NCBI GenBank assembly: GCA_964247745.1
Contig: CAXTVT010000013.1
Coordinates: 1 to 56,634 of the forward strand
Length of the DNA: 56,634 nt
Direction of reading: 5' to 3'
From: RH-AL1 sp964247745
Lineage (GTDB): Bacteria; Pseudomonadota; Alphaproteobacteria; Rhizobiales; Beijerinckiaceae
The stretch's first letter is position 1. Every line of letters starts with the position of its first letter. Of this stretch, positions 41,323 to 49,371 are shown piece after piece. Below the pieces are notes generated by a model. It had not been told where the DNA came from. It did not search any database and saw only the letters and a list, made by a program, of their open reading frames with translations. The position numbers and the translations under genes are program-made.

Positions 41323-43506
41323 CTATCGCGGCGCCGGGATGTTGTAGGCCGGTAGCGTCGACGGCAGCGAGTTGTAGTTCGCCGGCGGCGGCGTCGAGAG
41401 GCCCTGCCGCTGGTCTTCGGGGACGACGCCGATCGCCTGGCAGCCCTGCGTGCCGTAGTGCGGCAGCGCGTTCACCGTCGCGTCCGGGATCATCGCGTAG
41501 GTGGCCGGGAGCGTCGGAGCCGTGCCTTGGAGGCGCCGCGGATCGAAGGCCGACAGCAGACTGTCGGTGATCGACGAGTTGGTGTCGCGCGGGCCGAGAT
41601 ATGCCTGCGCGAAGCCCGCGGGAGCGTTCGCGTCGGCGAATTCGTTGAAGGCGGCGCTGTTGCCGGCCGCGAGCGCCGCGGCTTCGTCCGGCAGGCTCGA
41701 GAGCGCCGGCAGGTCGAAGATCGCGTTGATCGTCTCGATGATGGCGTTGTGGTCGCCCTCGGCGTGGGACACGACGTGGGTCCGGGCATAGGGCGAGATC
41801 ACGAGGAGCGGGACGCGGACACCGCGCGAGAGCGGCAGGCCGTCGGGACCGTAGGACAGGATGCGCGGCGGCACGTGGTCGTAGAAGCCGTCGGATTCGT
41901 CGTAGGTGACGACGATCGCGCTCTGCGCCCAAAGCGTCGGGTTCGCGGCGATGGCGTTGATGACGCGGGCGTTCATCGCCTCTGTGATCTGGTGGTCCGA
42001 ATAGCCGGGATGATCGTCGTCGCCGGCCTTCGCGGTCTGGATCGTCGCGACGTCGGTGTCCGTCAGGCCGCCGGTCGCCTTGGCATTGGAGGGGAACGAC
42101 CGTGTGTTCACCGCGGTGCGTAAGCCCTGCAGGTTCTGGTAGCCGCCGCGAATGTAGAAGACGCCGCCGTCCGGCGGAAGCCTGTTGTCGGCGACGTCGG
42201 TGAAGAAGTCGCCCTCGCCGTGGAGTTGGGTCTGCTCCCTGGGATTGTTGGCGAGGTAACCGAAATACTGCGGACCCTGGTGATGCGACACGTAGCCCAC
42301 GTGGCTGGCGGTGTCGCCCGCGTCGTAGGGCTCGTGGTCGAACCCGTTCTGATACCAACCCCAGAGACGAGCATTGTTGCCGGTCGCGAAGATCGCCGGG
42401 ATGTCGTTCTGGATGTCGGCCTGGTTCGACGCGGGATTGCGGTCCGTCGAGAGAACGTCTCGGACGCCTTTGCCGGCGAGCGTCAGCAGCACGGTGGCGA
42501 AGGTCATGTTGGAGGCGATGTTGCCGGCGGCGTAGGATTCGATCGGCGACGTCGGCTCGCGGAAGCGGATCGAGGTGTCGAATTGCGAGCCCCAAAAGGG
42601 CTGCGGATCACCGACGATCGGCGGCCCCTGCGTGGTGCCGGTCCGTCCGTCGTAGTCGACGCCGTTGATCGTGCCCGAGAGCGGTTGCGTCCGACCGGCG
42701 GTGCCGTGCTTGACCCATTGGGTCTCGCCGGACTGTCCGGCGATCATCGCGATGGCGTTCGGTGTCGACGGCGTATCCTCGGTCGCGAAGATGTTGTCGA
42801 ACAGCGTGAAGCGGTTGGCGTATCGCCAGAAGAACGGGATGGTCCGGCAATCGATGTGCGACATCACGAGGTTGGCGTACTGCTTGCCGCGGGCGTCGGT
42901 GGCGACCGAGACGCTCGTGCCCGCCTTGCCCATGTACTCGTCGTCGCTGAACCCATCCATGCGGGCCACGCCCTTGAAGACATCGAGCTTGCGGGCGAGG
43001 CCGGTGTGGCTGTGGTCGACGCTGTCCATCACGGTGGCGTTCTCGTCCGGGCCCACCAGGAAGGGAGTGACCGTGTGTGCGATGCCGGCGGAATCGGAAT
43101 ATCGTTGCGAGTAGCCCGGCGTGTCGGCGGCCGATCGGGGCTTGCGGCCGCCCGAATAGATACCGTTGGCGCCGGGAAACGTGCCGTACTCGTGATCGAA
43201 CGATTCGTTCTCGTTGAAGATCACGAAGACGTATCGGACCTTGTGGCGGATCAGCTTCGCCATCTGCGCGTAGGATAGGACGGGTGCCGCGCTCGGATCG
43301 AGGTCGTATCGAGCGACCAGCCCATCGCTGGTCGTCGGTTGCGCCGTGACGATCGGCACCCCGCCCGTGTCGGCGGTCTGCGGGATGGTCACCGATTGCG
43401 CCGATACCGGCGGCACCGAGGCCAGGTGGATCGTCGCGGACAGGGCGACGAGGGGCGCACAACGCTCGAGCAGAGACTTGACCACACGGCACTCCGAACT
43501 TGGCAC
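41323..43506 (-). CDS. Secreted phosphoesterase (phospholipase C / acid phosphatase family)
   Basis: The 727-residue protein has an N-terminal signal peptide (LVALSATIHLASVPPVSA). It contains the PF04185 motifs: the metal site VFVIFNENESFDHEYGTFPG, NLVMSHIDCRTIPFFW, FDNIFATEDTPSTPNAIAM, VVTYDESDGFYDHVPP, and the late HAEGDHNAIIETI. It is likely periplasmic or secreted and removes phosphate from lipids or other phosphoesters. The start is GTG. It is divergent from the small ORF at 43671 and upstream of the binding protein gene with a 63-base gap. Confidence 0.9.
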   Translation of the reverse strand: MPSSECRVVKSLLERCAPLVALSATIHLASVPPVSAQSVTIPQTADTGGVPIVTAQPTTSDGLVARYDLDPSAAPVLSYAQMAKLIRHKVRYVFVIFNENESFDHEYGTFPGANGIYSGGRKPRSAADTPGYSQRYSDSAGIAHTVTPFLVGPDENATVMDSVDHSHTGLARKLDVFKGVARMDGFSDDEYMGKAGTSVSVATDARGKQYANLVMSHIDCRTIPFFWRYANRFTLFDNIFATEDTPSTPNAIAMIAGQSGETQWVKHGTAGRTQPLSGTINGVDYDGRTGTTQGPPIVGDPQPFWGSQFDTSIRFREPTSPIESYAAGNIASNMTFATVLLTLAGKGVRDVLSTDRNPASNQADIQNDIPAIFATGNNARLWGWYQNGFDHEPYDAGDTASHVGYVSHHQGPQYFGYLANNPREQTQLHGEGDFFTDVADNRLPPDGGVFYIRGGYQNLQGLRTAVNTRSFPSNAKATGGLTDTDVATIQTAKAGDDDHPGYSDHQITEAMNARVINAIAANPTLWAQSAIVVTYDESDGFYDHVPPRILSYGPDGLPLSRGVRVPLLVISPYARTHVVSHAEGDHNAIIETINAIFDLPALSSLPDEAAALAAGNSAAFNEFADANAPAGFAQAYLGPRDTNSSITDSLLSAFDPRRLQGTAPTLPATYAMIPDATVNALPHYGTQGCQAIGVVPEDQRQGLSTPPPANYNSLPSTLPAYNIPAPR

Positions 43507-43670
43507 CCGCTGTCATAGCCTTTCGTAACGCCGGTGTGACGGACGGTCGAAAACCCTGTGAGCTTGACGCGTATCGAGGATCGTCGAGTCCCGCGCGCCC
43601 TGCGTCACGGCGAGCGGCAACCTTCGTGGCGCCGATCCACTTCGTCGCTGGTTGAACCCAGGAGAGCGAC

Positions 43671-43838
43671 ATGTCCGACGACAAGCCGACACCCGAGCGC
43701 GACGCGACAAAGCCGGGCGAGGTCGCGCCGCATGATCGCAGCCGTTCGCCGAAGCCGGGCGAGCCGGCCGATGCGACCAAGCCCGCGGAAGGCGCGCCCT
43801 ACGACAAGGCGGCGGATCCCGCGCAGCAGCCGACGTAA
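43671..43838 (+). CDS. Small disordered protein with internal repeat
   Basis: A 55-residue hydrophilic ORF starts MSDDKPTPE with a good GGAGA ribosome site 6 bases upstream and ends QQPT. It contains two copies of a 14-residue unit (RDATKPGEVAPHDR and ADATKPAEGAPYDK) and no hydrophobic core, so it is probably intrinsically disordered. The good ribosome site, GC-typical codons and repeat support a real gene. Function unknown. Confidence 0.6.
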   Translation: MSDDKPTPERDATKPGEVAPHDRSRSPKPGEPADATKPAEGAPYDKAADPAQQPT

Positions 43839-43932
43839 GCCACTTCGGGGCGGGCGTCGGCAAGGACAGCGTCGTCCGGCGGAGCGCCGCCGAGGCCGAT
43901 CGTGCTAGGAGCGATCGGCACGGGAGGCGGCG

Positions 43933-44988
43933 ATGGTCGACGAAGGCAAGCTCGGTTCGTTCATGGAGAAGATGCTGGGTGACCTCGGCGGGGCGCTCAG
44001 CATCTCGCTGGTGCGCATCGGCGACCGGCTTGGGCTCTACCGCACGCTCCTCGACCATGGACCGATGACCTCGGATGGGCTTGCCGACGCGGCCGGCATC
44101 GCGCCCCGTTACGCGCGGGAATGGTGCGCGCATCAGGCGGCCTCGGGTTACCTGGCCTATCATTCGGCGGACCGGCGTTTCGAGTTGCCGCCGGAACAGG
44201 CGATGGTGTTCGCGCTGCCGGACAGCCCGGTCTACCTGCAGGGTGCGTTCGACCTCGCCGCGGCCATGGTGACGAACCAGGCGCCGGTGGAGGCCGCGTT
44301 CAAGACCGGCGAGGGGGTCGGCTGGGGCGACCAGGCGCAGTGCCTGTTCTGCGCGACCGGGCGTTTCTTCCGCCCGGCCTACAACACGCACCTGCTCGCC
44401 AGCTGGTTGCCCGCGCTGGATGGCGTGGCGGCACGGCTGGAGCAGGGCGGCGCGGTGGCCGACGTCGGCTGCGGCCACGGCTTCTCGACCATCATGATGG
44501 CCAAGGCCTTCCCGAAGGCGACCTTCACAGGCTACGATTTCCACGAGGGCTCCGTGGCGCAGGCGCGCCTCCACGCCGAGCAGCACGGGGTGGCGGCCAA
44601 CACCTCGTTCGAGGTGGCGATGGCGCATGATTTCGGAGGGCGCGACCTCGACCTCGTCACCTTCTTCGATTGCCTGCACGACATGGGCGATCCGGCCGGC
44701 GCGGCCGCCCATGTCCGCTCGACGCTGAGACACGACGGCACCTGGATGGTGGTGGAGCCCCAGGCCGGCGACCGCATCGAGGACAATCTCAATCCGATCG
44801 GCCGGCTGTCCTACGCCGGCTCGACGATGGTGTGCATCCCGACATCGCTCGACCAGCCGGTGGGGCTGGCCCTTGGCGCCCAGGCCGGCTTCGAGCGGCT
44901 CGCCGAAGTCATCGGGCAGGGTGGATTCTCCCGCGTGCGCAAGGCGAGCGAGACGCCGTTCAACATGGTCATCGAGGCGCGGGCCTGA
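43933..44988 (+). CDS. SAM-dependent methyltransferase with N-terminal winged helix
   Basis: In this 351-residue protein the first 90 residues form a helix-turn-helix-like dimerisation region (LGLYRTLLDHGPMTSDGLADAAG, ARYAREWCAHQAASGYLAYH). A class I methyltransferase domain follows with motif I (VADVGCGHGFSTIMMAKAF), the acidic strand end (TGYDFHEG) and DLVTFFDCLHDMGDP. It resembles the Rv2258c-like family, whose substrates are unknown. ATG 43933 follows GGGAGG. It leads a three-gene unit with the next two genes. Confidence 0.88.
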   Translation: MVDEGKLGSFMEKMLGDLGGALSISLVRIGDRLGLYRTLLDHGPMTSDGLADAAGIAPRYAREWCAHQAASGYLAYHSADRRFELPPEQAMVFALPDSPVYLQGAFDLAAAMVTNQAPVEAAFKTGEGVGWGDQAQCLFCATGRFFRPAYNTHLLASWLPALDGVAARLEQGGAVADVGCGHGFSTIMMAKAFPKATFTGYDFHEGSVAQARLHAEQHGVAANTSFEVAMAHDFGGRDLDLVTFFDCLHDMGDPAGAAAHVRSTLRHDGTWMVVEPQAGDRIEDNLNPIGRLSYAGSTMVCIPTSLDQPVGLALGAQAGFERLAEVIGQGGFSRVRKASETPFNMVIEARA

Positions 44989-44989
44989 G

Positions 44990-45496
44990 ATGGCGCCCTC
45001 CCGCATCATGATCATCCGCCATGGCGAGGCGCACGGCGAGCCGGGCGTGTCCCCGCCCGACAGGCCGGACGAGCACAGCCTCGACGTGCGCGGCTGGCAG
45101 CGGGCCGGGGCGCTCGCGCGTTTCTTTCGCCCGAAGGACGGCCCCTCGTCCCTGACGCCCTCGACGATCTTCGCGTCCAAGATCGCCGGCGGCAGCGAAA
45201 CGAAGCGGCCGCAGCAGACCGTCGCCCCACTCGCAGCCCTGCTCGGCCTGACGGTGCAAAGCGATCATGCCAAGACCGAGGCGGAGGTTTTGATGCAGCA
45301 GGTGTCGCGATGCGACGGCATCGTGCTGGTGGCCTGGGAGCATTCCGTCATTCCGAAGCTGGTCGCGGCCCTGCCCGAGACGCCGCGCGACGTGCCGGCG
45401 GAATGGCCGAAGCATCGCTACGACCTCGTCTGGCTCCTCGATGCCGCCGAGGGCGGCTGGCGCTTCACGGCGATCGAGCAGGACGTGCTGTCGTGA
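44990..45496 (+). CDS. Histidine phosphatase superfamily protein
   Basis: This 168-residue protein has the RHG catalytic motif at the start (IMIIRHGEAHGEP), a second phosphate-binding Arg region (GWQRAGALARFF) and the late catalytic His in VAWEHSVIPKLV. It lacks a signal peptide. It starts right after the methyltransferase stop and overlaps marC by GTGA. The substrate is unknown; SixA-like phosphohistidine phosphatase activity is one option. Confidence 0.85.
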   Translation: MAPSRIMIIRHGEAHGEPGVSPPDRPDEHSLDVRGWQRAGALARFFRPKDGPSSLTPSTIFASKIAGGSETKRPQQTVAPLAALLGLTVQSDHAKTEAEVLMQQVSRCDGIVLVAWEHSVIPKLVAALPETPRDVPAEWPKHRYDLVWLLDAAEGGWRFTAIEQDVLS

Positions 45497-46143
45497 GCTT
45501 CGACCCGGCCTTCGTCGTGAAGGTGTTCGCCGCCCTGTTCGCCATCATGAACCCGATCGCAAACGTGCCGGTGTTCCTGTCGCTGACCGACGGTGCGTCG
45601 TTGGAGGTGCAACGCCGCGTGGCGACGGTCGCCTCGATCGGCACCACGATCGGCTGCCTGATGTCCGTTCTGGCGGGCGACCTGATCCTGAAGGCGTTCG
45701 GGATCAGCGTCGACGATTTCCGCCTCGCCGGCGGCCTCCTGCTGCTGCTGATCGCGCTGACCATGGTGCAGGGCTCGGCCAGCCAGGCCCATGCGCGCAC
45801 GCCGGCCGAGGCCCACGAGATCGCCGATACCGCGCCGGCCGACGTCGCGATCTATCCCCTGACCGTGCCGCTGCTGGTCGGCCCCGGCACGATCGCCACG
45901 CTCATCGTCTTCAGCGAGACGGCGCGGCGCGACGGCCGCATCCTTGAGCTCGCGATCGGCCTCGCGCTGTTCCTGGCGGTGCTCGTCGCCAGCCTGTTCG
46001 TCGCGCCCTTCATCGGGCGGCGGCTGTCGGCGACGACCACCGCCATCACGCGGCGCCTGATGGGCATGATCCTCGCGGCGATCGCCGCGGAGATGATCGT
46101 CTCGAGCCTGCGGACCCTGTTTTCCGGCCTGGCCGGGCATTGA
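45493..46143 (+). CDS. MarC family integral membrane protein
   Basis: The 216-residue protein has six predicted helices and MarC motifs: AALFAIMNPIANVPVFLSLT in helix 1, DFRLAGGLLLLLIALTMVQG, and IYPLTVPLLVGPGTIATLIV. MarC proteins (UPF0056) have no settled function; the original link to multiple antibiotic resistance was not confirmed. GTG start overlaps the previous stop. Its own stop is three bases from a convergent stop, within the palindrome ATTGAG-G-CTCAAT. Confidence 0.92.
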   Translation: MSFDPAFVVKVFAALFAIMNPIANVPVFLSLTDGASLEVQRRVATVASIGTTIGCLMSVLAGDLILKAFGISVDDFRLAGGLLLLLIALTMVQGSASQAHARTPAEAHEIADTAPADVAIYPLTVPLLVGPGTIATLIVFSETARRDGRILELAIGLALFLAVLVASLFVAPFIGRRLSATTTAITRRLMGMILAAIAAEMIVSSLRTLFSGLAGH

Positions 46144-46146
46144 GGC

Positions 46147-46572
46147 TCAATCGCCGAGTTCGGGATCCAGCGCGCCGACCTCGGGCTCGCCGATGAAGCT
46201 CTTGAGATCCTCGCCGGCCTCGTGAAGGTGCGCGCCGATGCGCTGCATCAGATGGTGCACCACGGACTGCGACGGCGGTACGGCCTTGTTGGTGTTGTCC
46301 GCGACCCAGGCCCAGCCGGCGTCGGTGAGCCGGAGCCAGAGTGCGTTGTGCTCGCGCTTCACGCTGGTGACGAGGCCCTCGCGGTCGAGCGTCTCGCGAT
46401 CGCCGGCATCGACCGGCACGCCGAGGTCGTTCTGCGCGATGAAGCCCTGCCGGGCCACCAACGCGAACATCACCAGCGTCTGCTCGGGCGTCAGGATGGG
46501 ACCCTTGGTGTTGGCTTGCGCGGTCGCGAGCAGCTCGGCGGCGGCATCCTTGTCGGCGGTGGAGCGGGCCAT
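46147..46572 (-). CDS. Hypothetical protein with winged-helix-like pattern
   Basis: This 141-residue soluble protein is not recognised as a named family. The middle (ILTPEQTLVMFALVARQGFIAQ...DREGLVTSVKREHNALWLRLTDAGWAWV) looks like a winged-helix domain with a beta wing, as in MarR-type proteins. The C-terminal part (VVHHLMQRIGAHLHEAGEDLKSFIG) is helical. ATG 46572 is used. It follows dps on the same strand after a 100-base gap. Confidence 0.65.
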   Translation of the reverse strand: MARSTADKDAAAELLATAQANTKGPILTPEQTLVMFALVARQGFIAQNDLGVPVDAGDRETLDREGLVTSVKREHNALWLRLTDAGWAWVADNTNKAVPPSQSVVHHLMQRIGAHLHEAGEDLKSFIGEPEVGALDPELGD

Positions 46573-46672
46573 GGAACGTCCTGTTGGGGGAAGGCGCGCG
46601 ACATCGCACGCCCACCCCGCAGGCACAAGCCGCGGATCTGCCGGGTCTTCGAGGGACCCGTTCGTGTCGGCG

Positions 46673-47218
46673 TCAGCGCTTGCCCTTGCCGTCGCCGTCG
46701 CCGTCGCGCATCTGGCCGGTCGGCTCCTGCACGTGCGCCTCGAGGAACCACAGCTGCTTGTCGACGCCGCGCGAAACCTCGGTCAGCAGGTCCGCCGTGT
46801 CGGCATCGCCCGCATCGTCGGTGGCGTCGATGTCCTCGCGCACGGCGTTGGCGTAGACGGCATAGCGGTCGATCAGCGCGGCGAGATGATCGGCGATGGC
46901 GTAGGTGTCGAGCGGATAGGCGGCGAGCTGGGTCGTCTCGGCGACGACCTGCATGGTGCCCTTGGCCGTCCCGCCGAGCTGCGTGATCCGCTCGGCGACC
47001 TTGTCGTTGTAGTCGTCCATCTCGTCCCGGAAGCCGTCGAGCATCAGGTGGATGCCGATGAACGACGGACCCTTGAGGTTCCAGTGGGCCTGCTTGATGT
47101 CCAGCGCCAGGTCGATGCCGTCGGCGAGCCGCTTCTGCAGCGTCTCGATCGAGACCGTCTTGGAATTGGTGTCGTTGCGCGTCTCGTGCTTGTGCACGCC
47201 GGTCGTGGTCTTCTTCAT
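46673..47218 (-). CDS. dps: Dps family ferritin-like DNA-protecting protein
   Basis: The 181-residue protein forms the Dps four-helix bundle and has the ferroxidase ligands in IKQAHWNLKGPSFIGIHLMLDGFRDEMDDYNDKVAERI (His, Asp, Glu). The partner helix follows (VREDIDATDDAGDADTADLLTEVSRGVDKQLWFLEAHV). A basic N-terminal tail (MKKTTTGVHKHETR) and a Gly/Lys C-terminal tail could bind DNA. It protects DNA by oxidising iron with peroxide. It is divergent from the LysR regulator with 158 bases between. Confidence 0.95.
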   Translation of the reverse strand: MKKTTTGVHKHETRNDTNSKTVSIETLQKRLADGIDLALDIKQAHWNLKGPSFIGIHLMLDGFRDEMDDYNDKVAERITQLGGTAKGTMQVVAETTQLAAYPLDTYAIADHLAALIDRYAVYANAVREDIDATDDAGDADTADLLTEVSRGVDKQLWFLEAHVQEPTGQMRDGDGDGKGKR

Positions 47219-47376
47219 CCGCCTGCGTCTCCGTCTCGTCCCGTCACCGCGGTCCATGTTCCTCGGCATCTGTCGCGAGGTTAGGCATTTTCCACGGGGT
47301 CTTGTCGAGGCGTGGCTCGACGCCTCTCGCCTCGCGCGCGCTTCTTCGCCATGCTGTCTCGGTAACGGTCCCCGCC

Positions 47377-48264
47377 ATGACACTCGAACAACTCCGCGTC
47401 TTCGTCGCCGTCGCAGAGCGACAGCACGTCACGCGGGCGGCGGACGCCTTGAACCTGGCGCAGTCGGCGGTCAGCGCCGCCATCGGTGCGCTGGAGGGCC
47501 GCCACGGCGCCAAGCTGTTCAGCCGCGTCGGTCGCGGCATCGAGCTGACGGCGGCCGGACGCTTGTTCCTGGGCGAGGCCAAGGCGGTGTTGGCGCGCGC
47601 GGAATCGGCGGAACTGGTGCTGGCCGAGTTGGCCGGGCTCAAGCGCGGCACGCTCAGCCTGCAGGCGAGCCAGACCATCGCCAGCTATTGGCTGCCGCGC
47701 CGCCTCGTGGATTACCGGCGGGCGCATCCCCTGATCGACGTGCGCATGGCGATCGGCAACACCGCACAGGTCGCGGACGCGGTGCGCGACGGTCTCGCCG
47801 AACTCGGCTTCGTCGAGGGCGAGATCGAGGAGCCCTCGCTCGCCAGCGTCGAGATCGCCAGCGATCAGCTCATCGTCGTGGTCGGCCCGCAGCACCCCTG
47901 GGTCGCGCGCGACCGCATCGAGGCCCGCGACATCTTGGAGACGGAGTGGGTGCTGCGCGAACGCGGATCCGGCACGCGCTCCGTGTTAGAGAGTGCGCTG
48001 CGGACGTTCGGCATCCCCATCGAGGACCTTCAGATCACGCTGGAGCTGCCGAGCAACGAAGCGGTGCGTGCCGCGGTGGAGGCCGGCATGGGTGCGACGG
48101 CGATCTCGGCCTCCGTCGCGGTCGGCAGCCTCGAGGCGGAGCTTCTGCATCGGGTCGGGTTCGATCTGCCGGCGCGCCGCTTCAAGGCGATCTTCCACAA
48201 GCAGCGCCACCGCAGCGCCGCCGCCAAGGCGCTGCTCGCGGAGGTCGGCGCCGGTGGCTCGTGA
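47377..48264 (+). CDS. LysR family transcriptional regulator (CysL/YeiE-like)
   Basis: The 295-residue protein has the N-terminal LysR helix-turn-helix (MTLEQLRVFVAVAERQHVTR, AADALNLAQSAVSAAIGALE, LFSRVGRGIELTAAG). The effector domain (about 90-290) resembles CbbR/CysL-type regulators (GTLSLQASQTIASYWLPRRL). ATG 47377 was chosen because it aligns with the family start. It lies between dps (divergent) and the TsdA-like cytochrome gene (same direction, 136-base gap), either of which may be a target. Confidence 0.9.
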   Translation: MTLEQLRVFVAVAERQHVTRAADALNLAQSAVSAAIGALEGRHGAKLFSRVGRGIELTAAGRLFLGEAKAVLARAESAELVLAELAGLKRGTLSLQASQTIASYWLPRRLVDYRRAHPLIDVRMAIGNTAQVADAVRDGLAELGFVEGEIEEPSLASVEIASDQLIVVVGPQHPWVARDRIEARDILETEWVLRERGSGTRSVLESALRTFGIPIEDLQITLELPSNEAVRAAVEAGMGATAISASVAVGSLEAELLHRVGFDLPARRFKAIFHKQRHRSAAAKALLAEVGAGGS

Positions 48265-48400
48265 CGAGGCCGATATCGGAGACCGAGCGTCTTCGGCGAT
48301 CCGAACGAGCTTGTTTGGCGCATGGTCCGGAGCAAGCGGAGCGCCTAATGACGGCGGCGATCAAGCGGCTCGGCTGCGGCCGCACACGAGGAGACGAGCC

Positions 48401-49333
48401 ATGACACCGAAGGCCGGCCGCGTCGGCACTGCGATCGTCCTTTTTGCGGTGGGCGCGTTCGGCGTCGCTCGGCCGCTGCCGGCCGATGCCGCCCCCACGA
48501 GCTTTGCACCGCCCGCCGAATCGGCGATTCCGGCCGGCCGGTTCGGGGACGACGTGCGTCTCGGCGAGCAGATCTTCCGTGACCCGGCAGCCCACGCCGG
48601 GCCGTTCGTCGGCAACGATCTCCGCTGCAGCAATTGCCACCTGGACGCGGGCCGCCAAGCGGGCGCCTCGCCCTTGTGGGCGGCCTACGTCTCCTACCCG
48701 GCCTACCGCAAGAAGACCGACCACGTGGACACCTTCCAGGAACGCCTGCAGGGGTGCTTCCGCTACAGCATGAACGGCAAGGAGCCGCCGCTCGGCGATC
48801 CCGTGCTCGTCGCGCTCGAGAGCTATTCCTACTTCCTGGCGAAGGGCCTGCCGACCGGCGAGGAGGCGGCCGGCCGCGGCTATCCCGCACTGCCGGCCGC
48901 GGCGATGGCGCCGGACTATGATCGCGGTGGGGCTGTCTACGCGCAGAACTGCGCCGCCTGCCACGGAGCCGACGGTGCCGGGCAGATGGCCGACGGCAAG
49001 GTGGTCTTTCCGCCGCTATGGGGCCCGCGCTCGTTCAACTGGGGGGCCGGCATGGCGTCGATCAAGAACGCGGCCGAGTTCATCCGGGCCAACATGCCGC
49101 TCGGCAAGGCCGGTTCGCTGACGCCGCAGCAGGCCTGGGACGTCGCGGCCTACGTCGACGGCCAGGTGCGCCCGCAGGATCCGCGGTTCACCGGCGACGT
49201 CGCCAGGACGCGCGCGATGTTCCACGACGACGCTTTCTCGATGTACGGCAAGACCGTCGCCGGCAAGATGCTCGGCGACCCGGCGGCGACCCCGTCGGCC
49301 GGCACGGTGTCGGGCGCGGCGGACGCGAAGTGA
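48401..49333 (+). CDS. Dihaem cytochrome c, TsdA-like (thiosulfate dehydrogenase family)
   Basis: The 310-residue exported protein has a signal peptide (AIVLFAVGAFGVARPLPADA) and two haem sites, CSNCH (about residue 77) and CAACH (about 184). The first domain contains NCHLDAGRQAGASPLWAAY and GCFRYSMNGKEPPLGDP. This pattern is seen in TsdA, where a Cys serves as unusual haem ligand; the Cys of GCFRYSMNG is the candidate. TsdA oxidises thiosulfate to tetrathionate or the reverse. ATG 48401 has a GAGGAG ribosome site. Confidence 0.82.
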   Translation: MTPKAGRVGTAIVLFAVGAFGVARPLPADAAPTSFAPPAESAIPAGRFGDDVRLGEQIFRDPAAHAGPFVGNDLRCSNCHLDAGRQAGASPLWAAYVSYPAYRKKTDHVDTFQERLQGCFRYSMNGKEPPLGDPVLVALESYSYFLAKGLPTGEEAAGRGYPALPAAAMAPDYDRGGAVYAQNCAACHGADGAGQMADGKVVFPPLWGPRSFNWGAGMASIKNAAEFIRANMPLGKAGSLTPQQAWDVAAYVDGQVRPQDPRFTGDVARTRAMFHDDAFSMYGKTVAGKMLGDPAATPSAGTVSGAADAK

Positions 49334-49371
49334 ACGGCGTCCGCCGGGATCGAAGCCGCCCTACGTGATCG

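Noticed and set aside
47219..47376. EcfG-type stress promoter (GGAAC-N16/17-CGTT) before dps
   Set aside because: A GGAAC occurs on the minus strand but no CGTT-like -10 is at the right distance.
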